Part shown: positions 34,205-42,528 of the stretch, piece after piece
Position numbering within the stretch: position 1 is the stretch's first letter
Layout of the letters: the number at the start of each line of letters is the position of its first letter
Origin: Baekduia soli
GTDB taxonomy: Bacteria > Actinomycetota > Thermoleophilia > Solirubrobacterales > Solirubrobacteraceae
Reading direction: 5' to 3'
NCBI RefSeq assembly: GCF_007970665.1
Contig: NZ_CP042430.1
Location: forward strand, 2,852,001-2,916,000
DNA: 64,000 bases
Notes under the pieces: generated by a model
Database searches by the model: none
What the model was told of the DNA's origin: nothing
What the model saw: only the letters and a program-made list of their open reading frames with translations
Position numbers and translations under genes: made by a program

Positions 34205-35839
34205 ATGCCCTCCGGCCCGACGACGCCCGCCCGCGCGGCGGCGAGGACGACCAAGAAGAAGAAGAAGAAGAAGACCGTCAAGGCGGTGACCAAGACCTGC
34301 CGGACGGTCACCAAGAAGGTCGGGGGCCGCCGGCGCAAGGTCAAGGTCTGCACGCCGGTCAAGAAGAAGCCCGTGGCCCGCACGCCCGCGGCCAGGGCCC
34401 CGGCCGGCACGTTCTCGGCCACCCTGCCCGCGGTGGTGCCGCCCGCCCCGCCGATCACCGCGCCCGCCGACCCGCCCGCGCCCAGCCCGGCGCCCGTGAC
34501 CGCGCAGGTCGTGCCCGTCACGCGCGGCCAGATGGAGCGCCTGCTGTGGCGCACCGGCTTCGGGCCGACGCCGGGTCAGGCCGCGCGGCTGGCCGGCCAG
34601 GACGTCACCGCCGCGATCCTGGCGATCACCCGCCCCACGGGCGCGGCGCGGCTCGTGGGCCCCGAGCCCCACGACGACAACGGCAACGCGCTGGCGCCCG
34701 CCGACGTCTGGGGCCACGACCACTGTGCGTGGATGGACCGGATGGTGCGCAGCGACCAGCCCATCGTGGAGCGGATGGCGCTCGTCTGGCACGACTGGTT
34801 CGCCACGTCCAACGACGGCGTCGGCCAGACGCAGCTCATGCTCGACCAGATCCAGCTCTTCCGCGACAAGGGCCTGGGCTCGTTCGACGACCTGTTCCGG
34901 TCGGTCACGGCGAACCCGGCGATGCTCATCTGGCTCAACGGGACCTCGAACACCCGCTGGAACCCCAACGAGAACTACGCCCGCGAGATGATGGAGCTGT
35001 TCTCGCTCGGGGCCGACCGCGGCGCCTACACCGAGACCGACATCCGCCAGATGGCCCGCGCCCTGACCGGCTGGCGCAACGACTGGTCGGCCGAGCTGGG
35101 CAGCCACAACTTCCGCTACGACCCGACGTGGCACGACATGGGGTCCAAGACCATCTTCGGCCAGACCGGCGCGTTCGACTGGACCGACGCCGTGCGCCTG
35201 TGCGTCGAGCACCCGCTGCACGCCTCCTTCTTCTGCACCAAGCTCTGGTCCTACTTCGTGCCCACGGCGCCCGACGCCGCCACGCTGGCCTCCCTGCAGG
35301 GCATCTACCTGTCCGGCGGCCGCCAGATCCGCCCCGTCGTCGAGGCGATCCTCCAGCACCCGCAGTTCCTCGACGGCCCCGAGATGGTGCTGTCGCCCGT
35401 CGTCTACGTGACGGGCCTGCTGCGCGCGATCGGCCGCGGGATCGACACGACGGCGTGGTCCTGGCTGGCCCAGTACAACGGCCAGCGCCTGTTCTACCCG
35501 CCCAACGTCGCGGGCTGGGACGACACCCGCTGGCTGGACACCTCGACGGTCCGCGGCCGTTGGCTGACCGTCACCTATGTGCTGAGCAAGCAGGCCGTCG
35601 ACCCGTGGGCGCCCGCCGGCTACGACGTGGCCGAGGACGCGGCGACCGCGCTGGCCGCCGCGACCGCCGCGCTGGGCGACCCGCCGCTGTCGGACGCCAC
35701 GCGCCAGGTCCTGGCCGACTTCGCGGCGACGAGCCTGCCGGCGGGCCTGTCGTCCTGGCAGCGCGGGCCCTACCGGGCCATGCGCCAGAACGCGTTGCGC
35801 ACGCTGATCGCCACCGCCCCCGACCACAACGTCTGCTGA
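34205..35839 (+). CDS. DUF1800 family protein with poly-Lys N-terminus
   Basis: 544 aa. The N-terminus is highly basic: TTKKKKKKKTVKAV plus the pattern CRTVTKKVGGRRRKVKVCTPVKKKP, with a Pro/Ala linker to ~100. The DUF1800 domain (~105-530) has LLWRTGFGPTPGQA, VWHDWFATSNDGVGQ, NENYAREMMELFSLG and FYPPNVAGWDD. The domain is found with DUF1501 in planctomycetes and actinobacteria; function unknown. No classical signal peptide at the chosen ATG. The DUF1501 gene follows after 8 bp. Confidence 0.85.
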   Translation: MPSGPTTPARAAARTTKKKKKKKTVKAVTKTCRTVTKKVGGRRRKVKVCTPVKKKPVARTPAARAPAGTFSATLPAVVPPAPPITAPADPPAPSPAPVTAQVVPVTRGQMERLLWRTGFGPTPGQAARLAGQDVTAAILAITRPTGAARLVGPEPHDDNGNALAPADVWGHDHCAWMDRMVRSDQPIVERMALVWHDWFATSNDGVGQTQLMLDQIQLFRDKGLGSFDDLFRSVTANPAMLIWLNGTSNTRWNPNENYAREMMELFSLGADRGAYTETDIRQMARALTGWRNDWSAELGSHNFRYDPTWHDMGSKTIFGQTGAFDWTDAVRLCVEHPLHASFFCTKLWSYFVPTAPDAATLASLQGIYLSGGRQIRPVVEAILQHPQFLDGPEMVLSPVVYVTGLLRAIGRGIDTTAWSWLAQYNGQRLFYPPNVAGWDDTRWLDTSTVRGRWLTVTYVLSKQAVDPWAPAGYDVAEDAATALAAATAALGDPPLSDATRQVLADFAATSLPAGLSSWQRGPYRAMRQNALRTLIATAPDHNVC

Positions 35840-35847
35840 GCCCTCCC

Positions 35848-37230
35848 GTGCACGACCCCTGCGCCTGCTCCGACTTCAACCGCGCCGAGCTCCTGCGGGC
35901 CGGCGCGGCGCGCGCGGGCCGCGGCCTGCCCGCGATCGAGCCGGGGATGCCCCAGCCCGCCGGCACCGGCCTGGACCGGCGCAGCTTCCTCATGCGCGGC
36001 GCCGGCCTGGCGCTGTCGGTCTACGGCGCGTCCAGGCTCGGCGTCGAAGCGTTCGAGGCGGGGGTCGCCCAGGCCGCCGGCGGTCCCGCCGACCCCGTGC
36101 TCGTCAGCGTCTTCCTGCCCGGCGGCTGGGACTCCCTGTCGGTCCTGGCCCCGGTCGGCGACGCCCGCTACGCGACCCTGCGCCCGACGCTGAAGCTCGC
36201 GCCCGGCAGCGGCACGACGTTCGCGGAGGACACCCGGCTCATGTGGCACCCGGCGGCGGCAGGGCTGGCGACGCTGCACGCCGAGGGCAAGGTGTCGGTC
36301 TTCCCGGCCGTCGGCTACGACCACCCCGACCAGTCGCACTTCACCAGCCGCCACTTCTGGGAGGTCGGCGCGACCGACACCGGCGCCTCCAGCGGCTGGA
36401 TGGGCCGCTACCTCGACGTCGTCGGTGACCCCGACAACCCGCTGCAGGGGATGGCGCTGGACGCCAGCCTCGCCCCGGCGCTGGCGACGACTCGCGTGCC
36501 CGTCGCCGCCATCTCCGACCCCACGGACTACTCGTTCCCGGCCCGCGGCGTGGGTGACCCGATCGCCGACCCCATGCTCGCCGCGTTCGGCCGCATGGGC
36601 GCGATCCCCGGCGGCTCCGACGCCCTGGCCCAGGCCCGGGCCGCGGTGCGCCAGACCGACGGGGTGCGCCGGTCCGTCGCGGGGTTCGTCACCGCCGACG
36701 GCAGCCCGAGCTACACGAGCCCGGTGACCTACCCGACGGCGGGCGGCGACCTGCCGCTGCGCCTGGCGGCGCTGGCCGCGATGCTCGCCGGCGGCCTGCC
36801 GATCCGCTGCGTGGCCGTCGAGGGCGTCGGCAGCTACGACACGCACACCGGCCAGGCGACCTCGCTGGCCACCAACCTCGGGCAGACCGTGGCCGCGGTC
36901 CTGGCCTTCCAACGCGACCTCGAGGCCCGTGGCCTCGCCGACCGCGTCCTCATCCAGCTCTGGTCGGAGTTCGGGCGCCGACCGCAGGAGAACGGGTCGG
37001 GCACCGACCACGGCGCCGGCGGCTGCGCGTTCGTCATCGGCACGCAGGCCAAGGGCACGATGGTGGGCGAGTTCCCGGGACTGGCGACCCTGGACGCCCA
37101 GAGCAACCTGCGCGCCACGAGTGACTTCCGGGCCATGTACTGCTCGCTGCTGGAGCAGTGGCTGGGGGTCGACGCCGAGCAGGTCATCCCGGGCGCGGCG
37201 TCCTTCGCGCGGCCCGTGCTCGTGCGCTGA
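35848..37230 (+). CDS. DUF1501 family protein, Tat-exported
   Basis: 460 aa from GTG 35848. Tat signal LDRRSFLMRGAGLALSVYGAS at ~37-56 (RRSFL). The sulfatase-like DUF1501 fold follows: LVSVFLPGGWDSLSVL, YDHPDQSHFTSRHFWE, SYDTHTGQ, WSEFGRRPQENGSGTDHG. Pairs with the DUF1800 protein as in many genomes; probably extracytoplasmic. A perfect palindrome overlaps its stop codon. Confidence 0.88.
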   Translation: MHDPCACSDFNRAELLRAGAARAGRGLPAIEPGMPQPAGTGLDRRSFLMRGAGLALSVYGASRLGVEAFEAGVAQAAGGPADPVLVSVFLPGGWDSLSVLAPVGDARYATLRPTLKLAPGSGTTFAEDTRLMWHPAAAGLATLHAEGKVSVFPAVGYDHPDQSHFTSRHFWEVGATDTGASSGWMGRYLDVVGDPDNPLQGMALDASLAPALATTRVPVAAISDPTDYSFPARGVGDPIADPMLAAFGRMGAIPGGSDALAQARAAVRQTDGVRRSVAGFVTADGSPSYTSPVTYPTAGGDLPLRLAALAAMLAGGLPIRCVAVEGVGSYDTHTGQATSLATNLGQTVAAVLAFQRDLEARGLADRVLIQLWSEFGRRPQENGSGTDHGAGGCAFVIGTQAKGTMVGEFPGLATLDAQSNLRATSDFRAMYCSLLEQWLGVDAEQVIPGAASFARPVLVR

Positions 37231-37253
37231 GCTCAGCGCACGAGCACGGGCCG
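37210..37253. terminator. 44-bp perfect palindrome acting as terminator
   Basis: Bases 37210-37231 are the exact reverse complement of 37232-37253, with no mismatch and no loop spacer. The TGA stop of the DUF1501 gene (37228-37230) lies inside the left arm. As RNA it would form a ~20-bp hairpin with a minimal loop. No T-tract follows. Confidence 0.7.
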
Positions 37254-37376
37254 GCCGCGGCAGGCCGCGCGCCCCCCGCAGGCCGCGCGGCCCGCGGTCG
37301 TCGTCGCCCGCTCGGAGGTCCTGAGAGGCCATGTCCCAACCGCGTAGATCCGTGTCCGCGTGCCGACTACAGGGCG

Positions 37377-38543
37377 GTGGACACGCAGACCACCGACCGC
37401 CTGCGGGCCCTCGACGGGCTGCGCGGCATCGCCGCGCTCGTCGTGCTGCTCTCGCACGTCGTGCTGGCGTCGGTCGGCGTGCTCACGATGGCCGACGCGA
37501 TCGGCGGCGATCCGCCCGGGGCGTGGTGGCTGCTGCTGCGCACGCCGCTGGCGGTGGTCTGGGCCGGCCCGGAGCTGGTCATCGTCTTCTTCGTGCTCAG
37601 CGGGCTCGTGCTGACCCGTGCCGCGCTGGCCGCGCCCGGCGGCGTGCGGCCGCTCGCGTTCTACGCGGGGCGCACCGTCCGGCTCTTCCTGCCGGCATGG
37701 GCGTCCCTGCTGCCCGCCGCCGCGCTCGTGGTGCTCGTCCCGCGCCACGTGGGCGGCGGCCCCGGCACCGGGTTCTGGCTGCAGGCGTTCACCGAGCCGG
37801 TCGACGTGCGCCAGGTGTGCAGCGACCTCGCGCTGGTGGTCGGCACCCACGGCGTGACGCTCAGCGGCGTGCTGTGGTCGCTGCGCTGGGAGGTCGTCTT
37901 CTCGCTGCTGCTGCCGCTCGTCGTGGCCGCCGCGCCCGTGCTGCGGCGCCTGGCGGCACCCCTGGTGGTGCTCCTGCCCGCCGTGGTGCTCGGGGCGGGC
38001 GCGCACGAGTCGCTGCGCTACCTGCCGCCGTTCGGGGTCGGCGTGCTGCTCGCGCTGCGCCCCGACGCCGTCGCCGCGCTGCGCGAGCGGCTCGCGGGCC
38101 GTGGCGTGCCCGCCGCCGTCGCGGTCACCGCCGGCCTGCTGACCGCCGACCTCTGGTTGCCCGACGCCCGGACGGCGCCCGGGTCCGGCGGCGCCCTGGT
38201 CGTGATCGGCGCCGGCGCGGCCGTGCTGCTCCCGCTGGTCTACGGGGGCGTGGCGCGCGGGCTCGAGGCCCGTCCGGTCCAGTGGCTGGGCCGGCGGTCC
38301 TTCAGCCTGTACCTCGTCCACGAGCCGATCGTGGTGACGCTGGCCTTCGCCCTCGGGCGCCCGGGCTTCGGCGTCCTGCTGGCCGTCGCGCTGCCCGGCT
38401 CGCTGGCGGCGGCGGAGGTCTTCCACCGCCTCGTCGAGCGCCCGGCCCACCGCCTGGCGCGATCGGCCACCGCCGACCTGCAGCGGCGCTCCGCGGCCCG
38501 GCGCCCCGCCGGCCGGGCGGAGGCCGGGCCGGCGGGCGCCTAG
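37377..38543 (+). CDS. Acyltransferase family 3 (OafA/YrhL-like)
   Basis: 388 aa from GTG 37377. Starts TDRLRALDGLRGIAALVVLLSHVVLA, the usual acyltransferase-3 opening (RALDGLRGIA and catalytic His). About ten hydrophobic helices, FFVLSGLVLTRA, LWSLRWEVVFSLLLPL (WSLxxE) and SLYLVHEPIVV near the end. O-acylates glycans or lipids at the membrane. Stand-alone. Confidence 0.9.
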   Translation: MDTQTTDRLRALDGLRGIAALVVLLSHVVLASVGVLTMADAIGGDPPGAWWLLLRTPLAVVWAGPELVIVFFVLSGLVLTRAALAAPGGVRPLAFYAGRTVRLFLPAWASLLPAAALVVLVPRHVGGGPGTGFWLQAFTEPVDVRQVCSDLALVVGTHGVTLSGVLWSLRWEVVFSLLLPLVVAAAPVLRRLAAPLVVLLPAVVLGAGAHESLRYLPPFGVGVLLALRPDAVAALRERLAGRGVPAAVAVTAGLLTADLWLPDARTAPGSGGALVVIGAGAAVLLPLVYGGVARGLEARPVQWLGRRSFSLYLVHEPIVVTLAFALGRPGFGVLLAVALPGSLAAAEVFHRLVERPAHRLARSATADLQRRSAARRPAGRAEAGPAGA

Positions 38544-38551
38544 GGCGCGGC

Positions 38552-40015
38552 TCAGGCGACGACGGGCACGGCCTCGCCGCGACGGGCCGCCTCGGCCTGC
38601 TCGCGGCTGTCGCGCGAGGAGATCAGCAGCGCGGCGAGCAGTGCGCCGGCCAACGCGAAGCCCGTCCCGACCAGGAACGCGGTCTGGAAGCCCTCCGTCA
38701 GCGCCACGGCCGGGTTGCGCTCGCCCGAGGCGAACACGTCCCCGGTGCGCTGGTTGGCGATGGAGGACAGGATCGCCAGCCCGAGTGCGCCGCCGACCTG
38801 CTGGGCGGTGTTGATGAGACCCGAGGCCAGGCCCGCCTCGTCGGGCGTGGTGCCCGTCACCGCGCCGATCGTGACCGACACGAACGCCAGGCCCAGCCCG
38901 ATCGCGGCCAGCATCGACGGGAACAGGACGTCGCCGAGGTAGGTGCCGCCGGACGCGGAGACCCGCGAGAACCAGAGCAGGCCGGCGGCCACGAACAGCA
39001 GGCCGAGGATCAGCGTCGGCTTGAAGCCCAGGCGCGTGACGAGCTGGGACGCCACGCCGGCCGAGACGATGATGAGCAGCGCCAGCGGCAGGTAGGACAG
39101 CCCGGCCTTCAGGGCGCTGTAGCCCAGCACCTGCTGCAGGTACAGCGAGATGAAGAAGAACATCGAGAACAGCGACATGCCGATGAGCAGGCCCACGACG
39201 TTGGACCCGCGCAGGCTGCGCAGCCGGAAGATCTTGAACGGCACGAGCGGGTGCGAGGATCGTTGCTCGATCGCCACGAAGGCGGCCAGCAGCAGCAGCG
39301 CGACGGCGCCGAGCAGGAGCGTCTGCGTCGAGGTCCAGCCCGCGCGGTTGGCGTCGACCAGCGCGTAGACGCCGAGCGCCAGCCCGGCGGTGACGGCCAC
39401 CGCGCCGGCGACGTCGAAGTAGCGCTTCTGGCGCGTGTCGCGGCTCTCCTCGAGCAGGCGCGGGGCCAGGACGGCGGCGACGAGCGTGATCGGCACGTTG
39501 ACGAACAGGACCCACTCCCAGCCCGCCCACTCGGTGAGCATGCCGCCGAGCAGGACGCCGGCGGCGCCGCCGGAGCCGGCCACCGCGCCCCAGACGCCCA
39601 GCGCCGTGTTGCGCTCGGAGCCCTCCTCGAACGTGGTGGTCACGATGCTCAGCGCCGCGGGGGAGACGATGGCCGCGCCGAGGCCCTGCACGCCGCGGGC
39701 GATGATGAGCCAGCCCTCGCTCTGGGCGAGGCCGCCGGCGAGGGAGGCCACGGAGAACAGCGCGAGGCCGGCGATGAACATCCGCCGGCGGCCGAGCAGG
39801 TCGGCCAGGCGGCCGCCGAGCAGCAGGAAGCCGCCGAAGACCAGGGTGTAGGCGTTGACGACCCAGGACAGGTTGTCCTGGGAGAAGTTGAGGTCCTTGC
39901 CGATGGACGGCAGCGCCACGTTGACGATCGAGGCGTCGAGGACGATGACGAACTGGGCCGACGCCAGCAGCGCGAGCGCGAGCCACTTGGACCGGTGGGG
40001 AGAGGAGGCGGACAA
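38552..40015 (-). CDS. MFS multidrug transporter, DHA2 (EmrB/QacA-like)
   Basis: 487 aa from TTG 40015, chosen because AGGAGG lies 8 nt upstream. Fourteen predicted helices. Motifs: LDASIVNVALPSIGKDL in TM1 (DHA2 motif D1), GGRLADLLGRRRMF (motif A), and a motif-C-like GSGGAAGVLLGG. Proton-driven drug exporter. Divergent from a TetR gene with a putative operator between them, so probably drug-inducible. Confidence 0.9.
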   Translation of the reverse strand: MSASSPHRSKWLALALLASAQFVIVLDASIVNVALPSIGKDLNFSQDNLSWVVNAYTLVFGGFLLLGGRLADLLGRRRMFIAGLALFSVASLAGGLAQSEGWLIIARGVQGLGAAIVSPAALSIVTTTFEEGSERNTALGVWGAVAGSGGAAGVLLGGMLTEWAGWEWVLFVNVPITLVAAVLAPRLLEESRDTRQKRYFDVAGAVAVTAGLALGVYALVDANRAGWTSTQTLLLGAVALLLLAAFVAIEQRSSHPLVPFKIFRLRSLRGSNVVGLLIGMSLFSMFFFISLYLQQVLGYSALKAGLSYLPLALLIIVSAGVASQLVTRLGFKPTLILGLLFVAAGLLWFSRVSASGGTYLGDVLFPSMLAAIGLGLAFVSVTIGAVTGTTPDEAGLASGLINTAQQVGGALGLAILSSIANQRTGDVFASGERNPAVALTEGFQTAFLVGTGFALAGALLAALLISSRDSREQAEAARRGEAVPVVA

Positions 40016-40064
40016 CGGGGGATCCTCCTGGCGGATCGGAGAACTGGAGATGAGGTTCCGGTTG

Positions 40065-40080
40065 CTCCGACCATACGGAG
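40065..40080. promoter_or_regulatory. Putative TetR operator
   Basis: Inverted repeat CTCCG-accata-CGGAG in the 107-bp region between the divergent MFS and TetR genes. It is flanked by near-direct copies of ggttccg (40054 and 40085 regions). The arrangement is typical of a TetR regulator repressing itself and a neighbouring exporter. Confidence 0.45.
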
Positions 40081-40122
40081 GTGTGGTTCCGCTTGTCAAG
40101 GCGCAGCGCTACGATCCGTCGC

Positions 40123-40695
40123 ATGAGCGCCACCGAGCCGCGCCCGCTGCGCGCCGACGCGCGCCGCAACCGCGAGCGCATCGTCGAGGCGGCACGCGGG
40201 CTGTTCGCCGAGTGCGGCCAGGCCGCGCAGATGGACGACATCGCGCGGGCCGCCGGCGTCGGCGTGGGGACGGTCTACCGCCACTTCCCGACGAAGGACG
40301 CGCTCATCGGCGAGCTGCTGCGCGTGAAGTTCCACGGCCACGCCGAGGTCGCGCGCCGCTGGACGGAGACGGCGGGCGGATGGGCGGCGTTCGAGGGCTT
40401 TCTGCGCGAGTCGTTCACGGCCATGGCCGGCGACCAGACGCTGCAGCGCATGATGTGGGTGACCAACGACGCGGCCGTGGCCCACGCCGAGGACGCCCGA
40501 CTCGCCCTGGTGGTCGTCGTCCAGGAGCTCATCGACGGCGCGGTCGCCGAGGGCCGCCTGCGACCCGACTTCGACGTCGACGACATGCCCGCGCTCATGT
40601 GCGCGATCGGCGGCGTGATGAGCGCCCAGAACCGCCACGTGCGCCGCTGGGACCACATCGTCGAGATCGTCATCGACGGCCTGCGCGCGCGCTGA
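40123..40695 (+). CDS. TetR/AcrR family transcriptional regulator
   Basis: 190 aa. N-terminal HTH at ~18-62: RERIVEAARGLFAECG, MDDIARAAGVGVGTVYRHFPTKDALI, the standard TetR pattern. C-terminal ligand-binding helices. Divergent from the DHA2 exporter, which it most likely represses. Confidence 0.92.
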   Translation: MSATEPRPLRADARRNRERIVEAARGLFAECGQAAQMDDIARAAGVGVGTVYRHFPTKDALIGELLRVKFHGHAEVARRWTETAGGWAAFEGFLRESFTAMAGDQTLQRMMWVTNDAAVAHAEDARLALVVVVQELIDGAVAEGRLRPDFDVDDMPALMCAIGGVMSAQNRHVRRWDHIVEIVIDGLRAR

Positions 40696-40735
40696 GGGGA
40701 GGGGCGCCGAGCAGCGTCGCGCGGCCGGCGCTGGC

Positions 40736-41800
40736 CTAGCGCTCGTGCGCCGGCCGGTAGGCGTCGTCGTGCTCGTGGGCCGCGAAGAACGCCACCATCG
40801 GGCCGACGTAGTCGGGGAAGCGCGGTGGTCGCAGGCGCGCACGGCCGAGGACCTCGGAGGCCTGGGCGGTGTCGAAGCGCACGGGGTGGTTGAGGTAGGC
40901 GATCGATTCGCGCGGCGTCCCGCCCAGGGCCCGGCGCACGACGGCGTGGCCCAGCGCGCGGTCCACCAGGCCCGGCGGAACCCGCAGCCGCGGCTCGCGC
41001 CCGGTGTACTCGCGCGCCAGCAGGCGCGAGAGCTCCATCGACGACACCGGGTGGGGGTCGACGAGGTGCAGCGTGTGCCCGACGGCCTCGGGGTCGGCGG
41101 CCGCGGCGGCGATCGCGTCGACGACGAAGTCGACGGGCACCACGTTGAACGGCGAGTCCCCGCGCCCGACCTGCAGCAGCGGCCCGCGACCGCCCGACAT
41201 GCTGCGCAGCAGGTAGTAGGGCCCGTCGAACTTCTGCGTCTCGCCGGTCCGCGAGTCGCCGACGACGATCGCCGGCCGGTAGACCGTCGTCGGGATCCGG
41301 TCCGCCGCGGCCCGGACGAGCACCTCGGCGGCGAACTTCGTGGACTCGTAGAGGTTCTTGAACTCCTGGCCCTCGGCGAGCTCGGACTCGAGGACGAGCC
41401 CGGAGCGGCGCCCGGCGACGTATGCGGTCGAGACGTAGTGCAGGCGCTCCAGCCGCTCGCAGCGCGCGCAGAAGTCCAGGACGTGCTGCGTGCCCTGCAC
41501 GTTGACGGCCTCGGCGAGCGCCGCACCGACGGCGAGGTCGTAGACGGCGGCGAGGTGGAAGACGGCCACGACGTCGGCCGCCAGCCCCTCGTGGCCCGCG
41601 GCGCCCAGGCCGAGCCGCGCGTCGGTGATGTCGCCCGTCACGACCTCCACGCCCTCGGGCGCCCCCTGCCGCGCGCGGTCGGCCATCTGCGGGTGCACGA
41701 GCGCGACGATCCGCGACCCGGGGGAGGCCGCGACCAGCCGCGGCAGCAACCGTCCGGCCAGGAACCCGGGGAAGCCCGTGAGCAGCGTGGTGGGGGTCAT
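40736..41800 (-). CDS. SDR family oxidoreductase, acyl-CoA-reductase-like (NAD-binding 4)
   Basis: 354 aa. Extended-SDR Rossmann motif TGFPGFLAGRLLPRL, HLAAVYDLAV, HYVSTAYVAG and YESTKFAAE (catalytic Tyr/Lys), then RPAIVVGDSRTG. This set is that of fatty-acyl reductase/thioester-reductase domains (NAD_binding_4). Possibly reduces an acyl thioester or modifies a sterol-like lipid. Single gene. Confidence 0.85.
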   Translation of the reverse strand: MTPTTLLTGFPGFLAGRLLPRLVAASPGSRIVALVHPQMADRARQGAPEGVEVVTGDITDARLGLGAAGHEGLAADVVAVFHLAAVYDLAVGAALAEAVNVQGTQHVLDFCARCERLERLHYVSTAYVAGRRSGLVLESELAEGQEFKNLYESTKFAAEVLVRAAADRIPTTVYRPAIVVGDSRTGETQKFDGPYYLLRSMSGGRGPLLQVGRGDSPFNVVPVDFVVDAIAAAAADPEAVGHTLHLVDPHPVSSMELSRLLAREYTGREPRLRVPPGLVDRALGHAVVRRALGGTPRESIAYLNHPVRFDTAQASEVLGRARLRPPRFPDYVGPMVAFFAAHEHDDAYRPAHER

Positions 41801-41844
41801 CGCCGCCGGACGCTAGTCCTCGGACGCCGGCGGCGTCGGCGCCC

Positions 41845-42528
41845 TCAGTCCACGAGCCGGCGCTCGACGGCCCAACGGCTCAGCTCGTGGCGGGTGGAGA
41901 GCTGGAGCTTTCGCAGCACGGCGCTCACGTGGGCCTCGACGGTCTTGGGCGAGATCCCGAGCCGCTGGGCGATCTCCTTGTAGAGGTAGCCGCGGGCGAT
42001 GTGGCGCAGCACCTCGCGCTCGCGCGCGGTGAGCTGGTCCAGCTCGGGGTCGTCCTCGCGCGGACTGCCATCGCCGCTCCCGATGCCGGCGAACGCGTCG
42101 AGCACGAAGCCCGCCAGCCGCGGCGAGAACACCGCGTCGCCGTCGTTGACGCGGCGCACGGCGTCGGCGAGCTCGGCGGGCGCGATCGTCTTGGTCACGT
42201 AGCCGCGGGCGCCCGCGCGGATGACCGCGATGACGTCCTGCGGGTCGTCGGAGACCGAGAGCGCCAGGCAGCGCGCCGCGGGCGCCTCCGTGGCCAGCCG
42301 GCGCAGGATCTCGACCCCGCCGCCGCCGGGCAGGTGCACGTCGAGCAGCACGACGTCGGGGTCCAGCCGGGCGATCTCCCGCACGGCCTCGTCGACGTCG
42401 CCGGCCTCCCCGACGACGTTGACGAGCCCCTCGAGCTCGGCGCGCGCACCGGCGCGGAACATCCCGTGGTCGTCGACCAGGACCACCGCGGGCAGCGGCG
42501 TCGCGTCGGTCGTGGTCGCGTCAGGCAT
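41845..42528 (-). CDS. LuxR-type response regulator
   Basis: 227 aa from ATG 42528. Receiver at ~14-130 with VVLVDDH, phospho-acceptor Asp in VVLLDVHLPGG, and Lys in VTKTI. LuxR HTH at ~160-220: LTAREREVLRHIARGYLYKEIAQRLG, ISPKTVEAHVSAVLRKL. Its start overlaps the end of the PspC-kinase gene by 8 nt; the two form a NarL-type two-component system. Confidence 0.93.
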   Translation of the reverse strand: MPDATTTDATPLPAVVLVDDHGMFRAGARAELEGLVNVVGEAGDVDEAVREIARLDPDVVLLDVHLPGGGGVEILRRLATEAPAARCLALSVSDDPQDVIAVIRAGARGYVTKTIAPAELADAVRRVNDGDAVFSPRLAGFVLDAFAGIGSGDGSPREDDPELDQLTAREREVLRHIARGYLYKEIAQRLGISPKTVEAHVSAVLRKLQLSTRHELSRWAVERRLVD

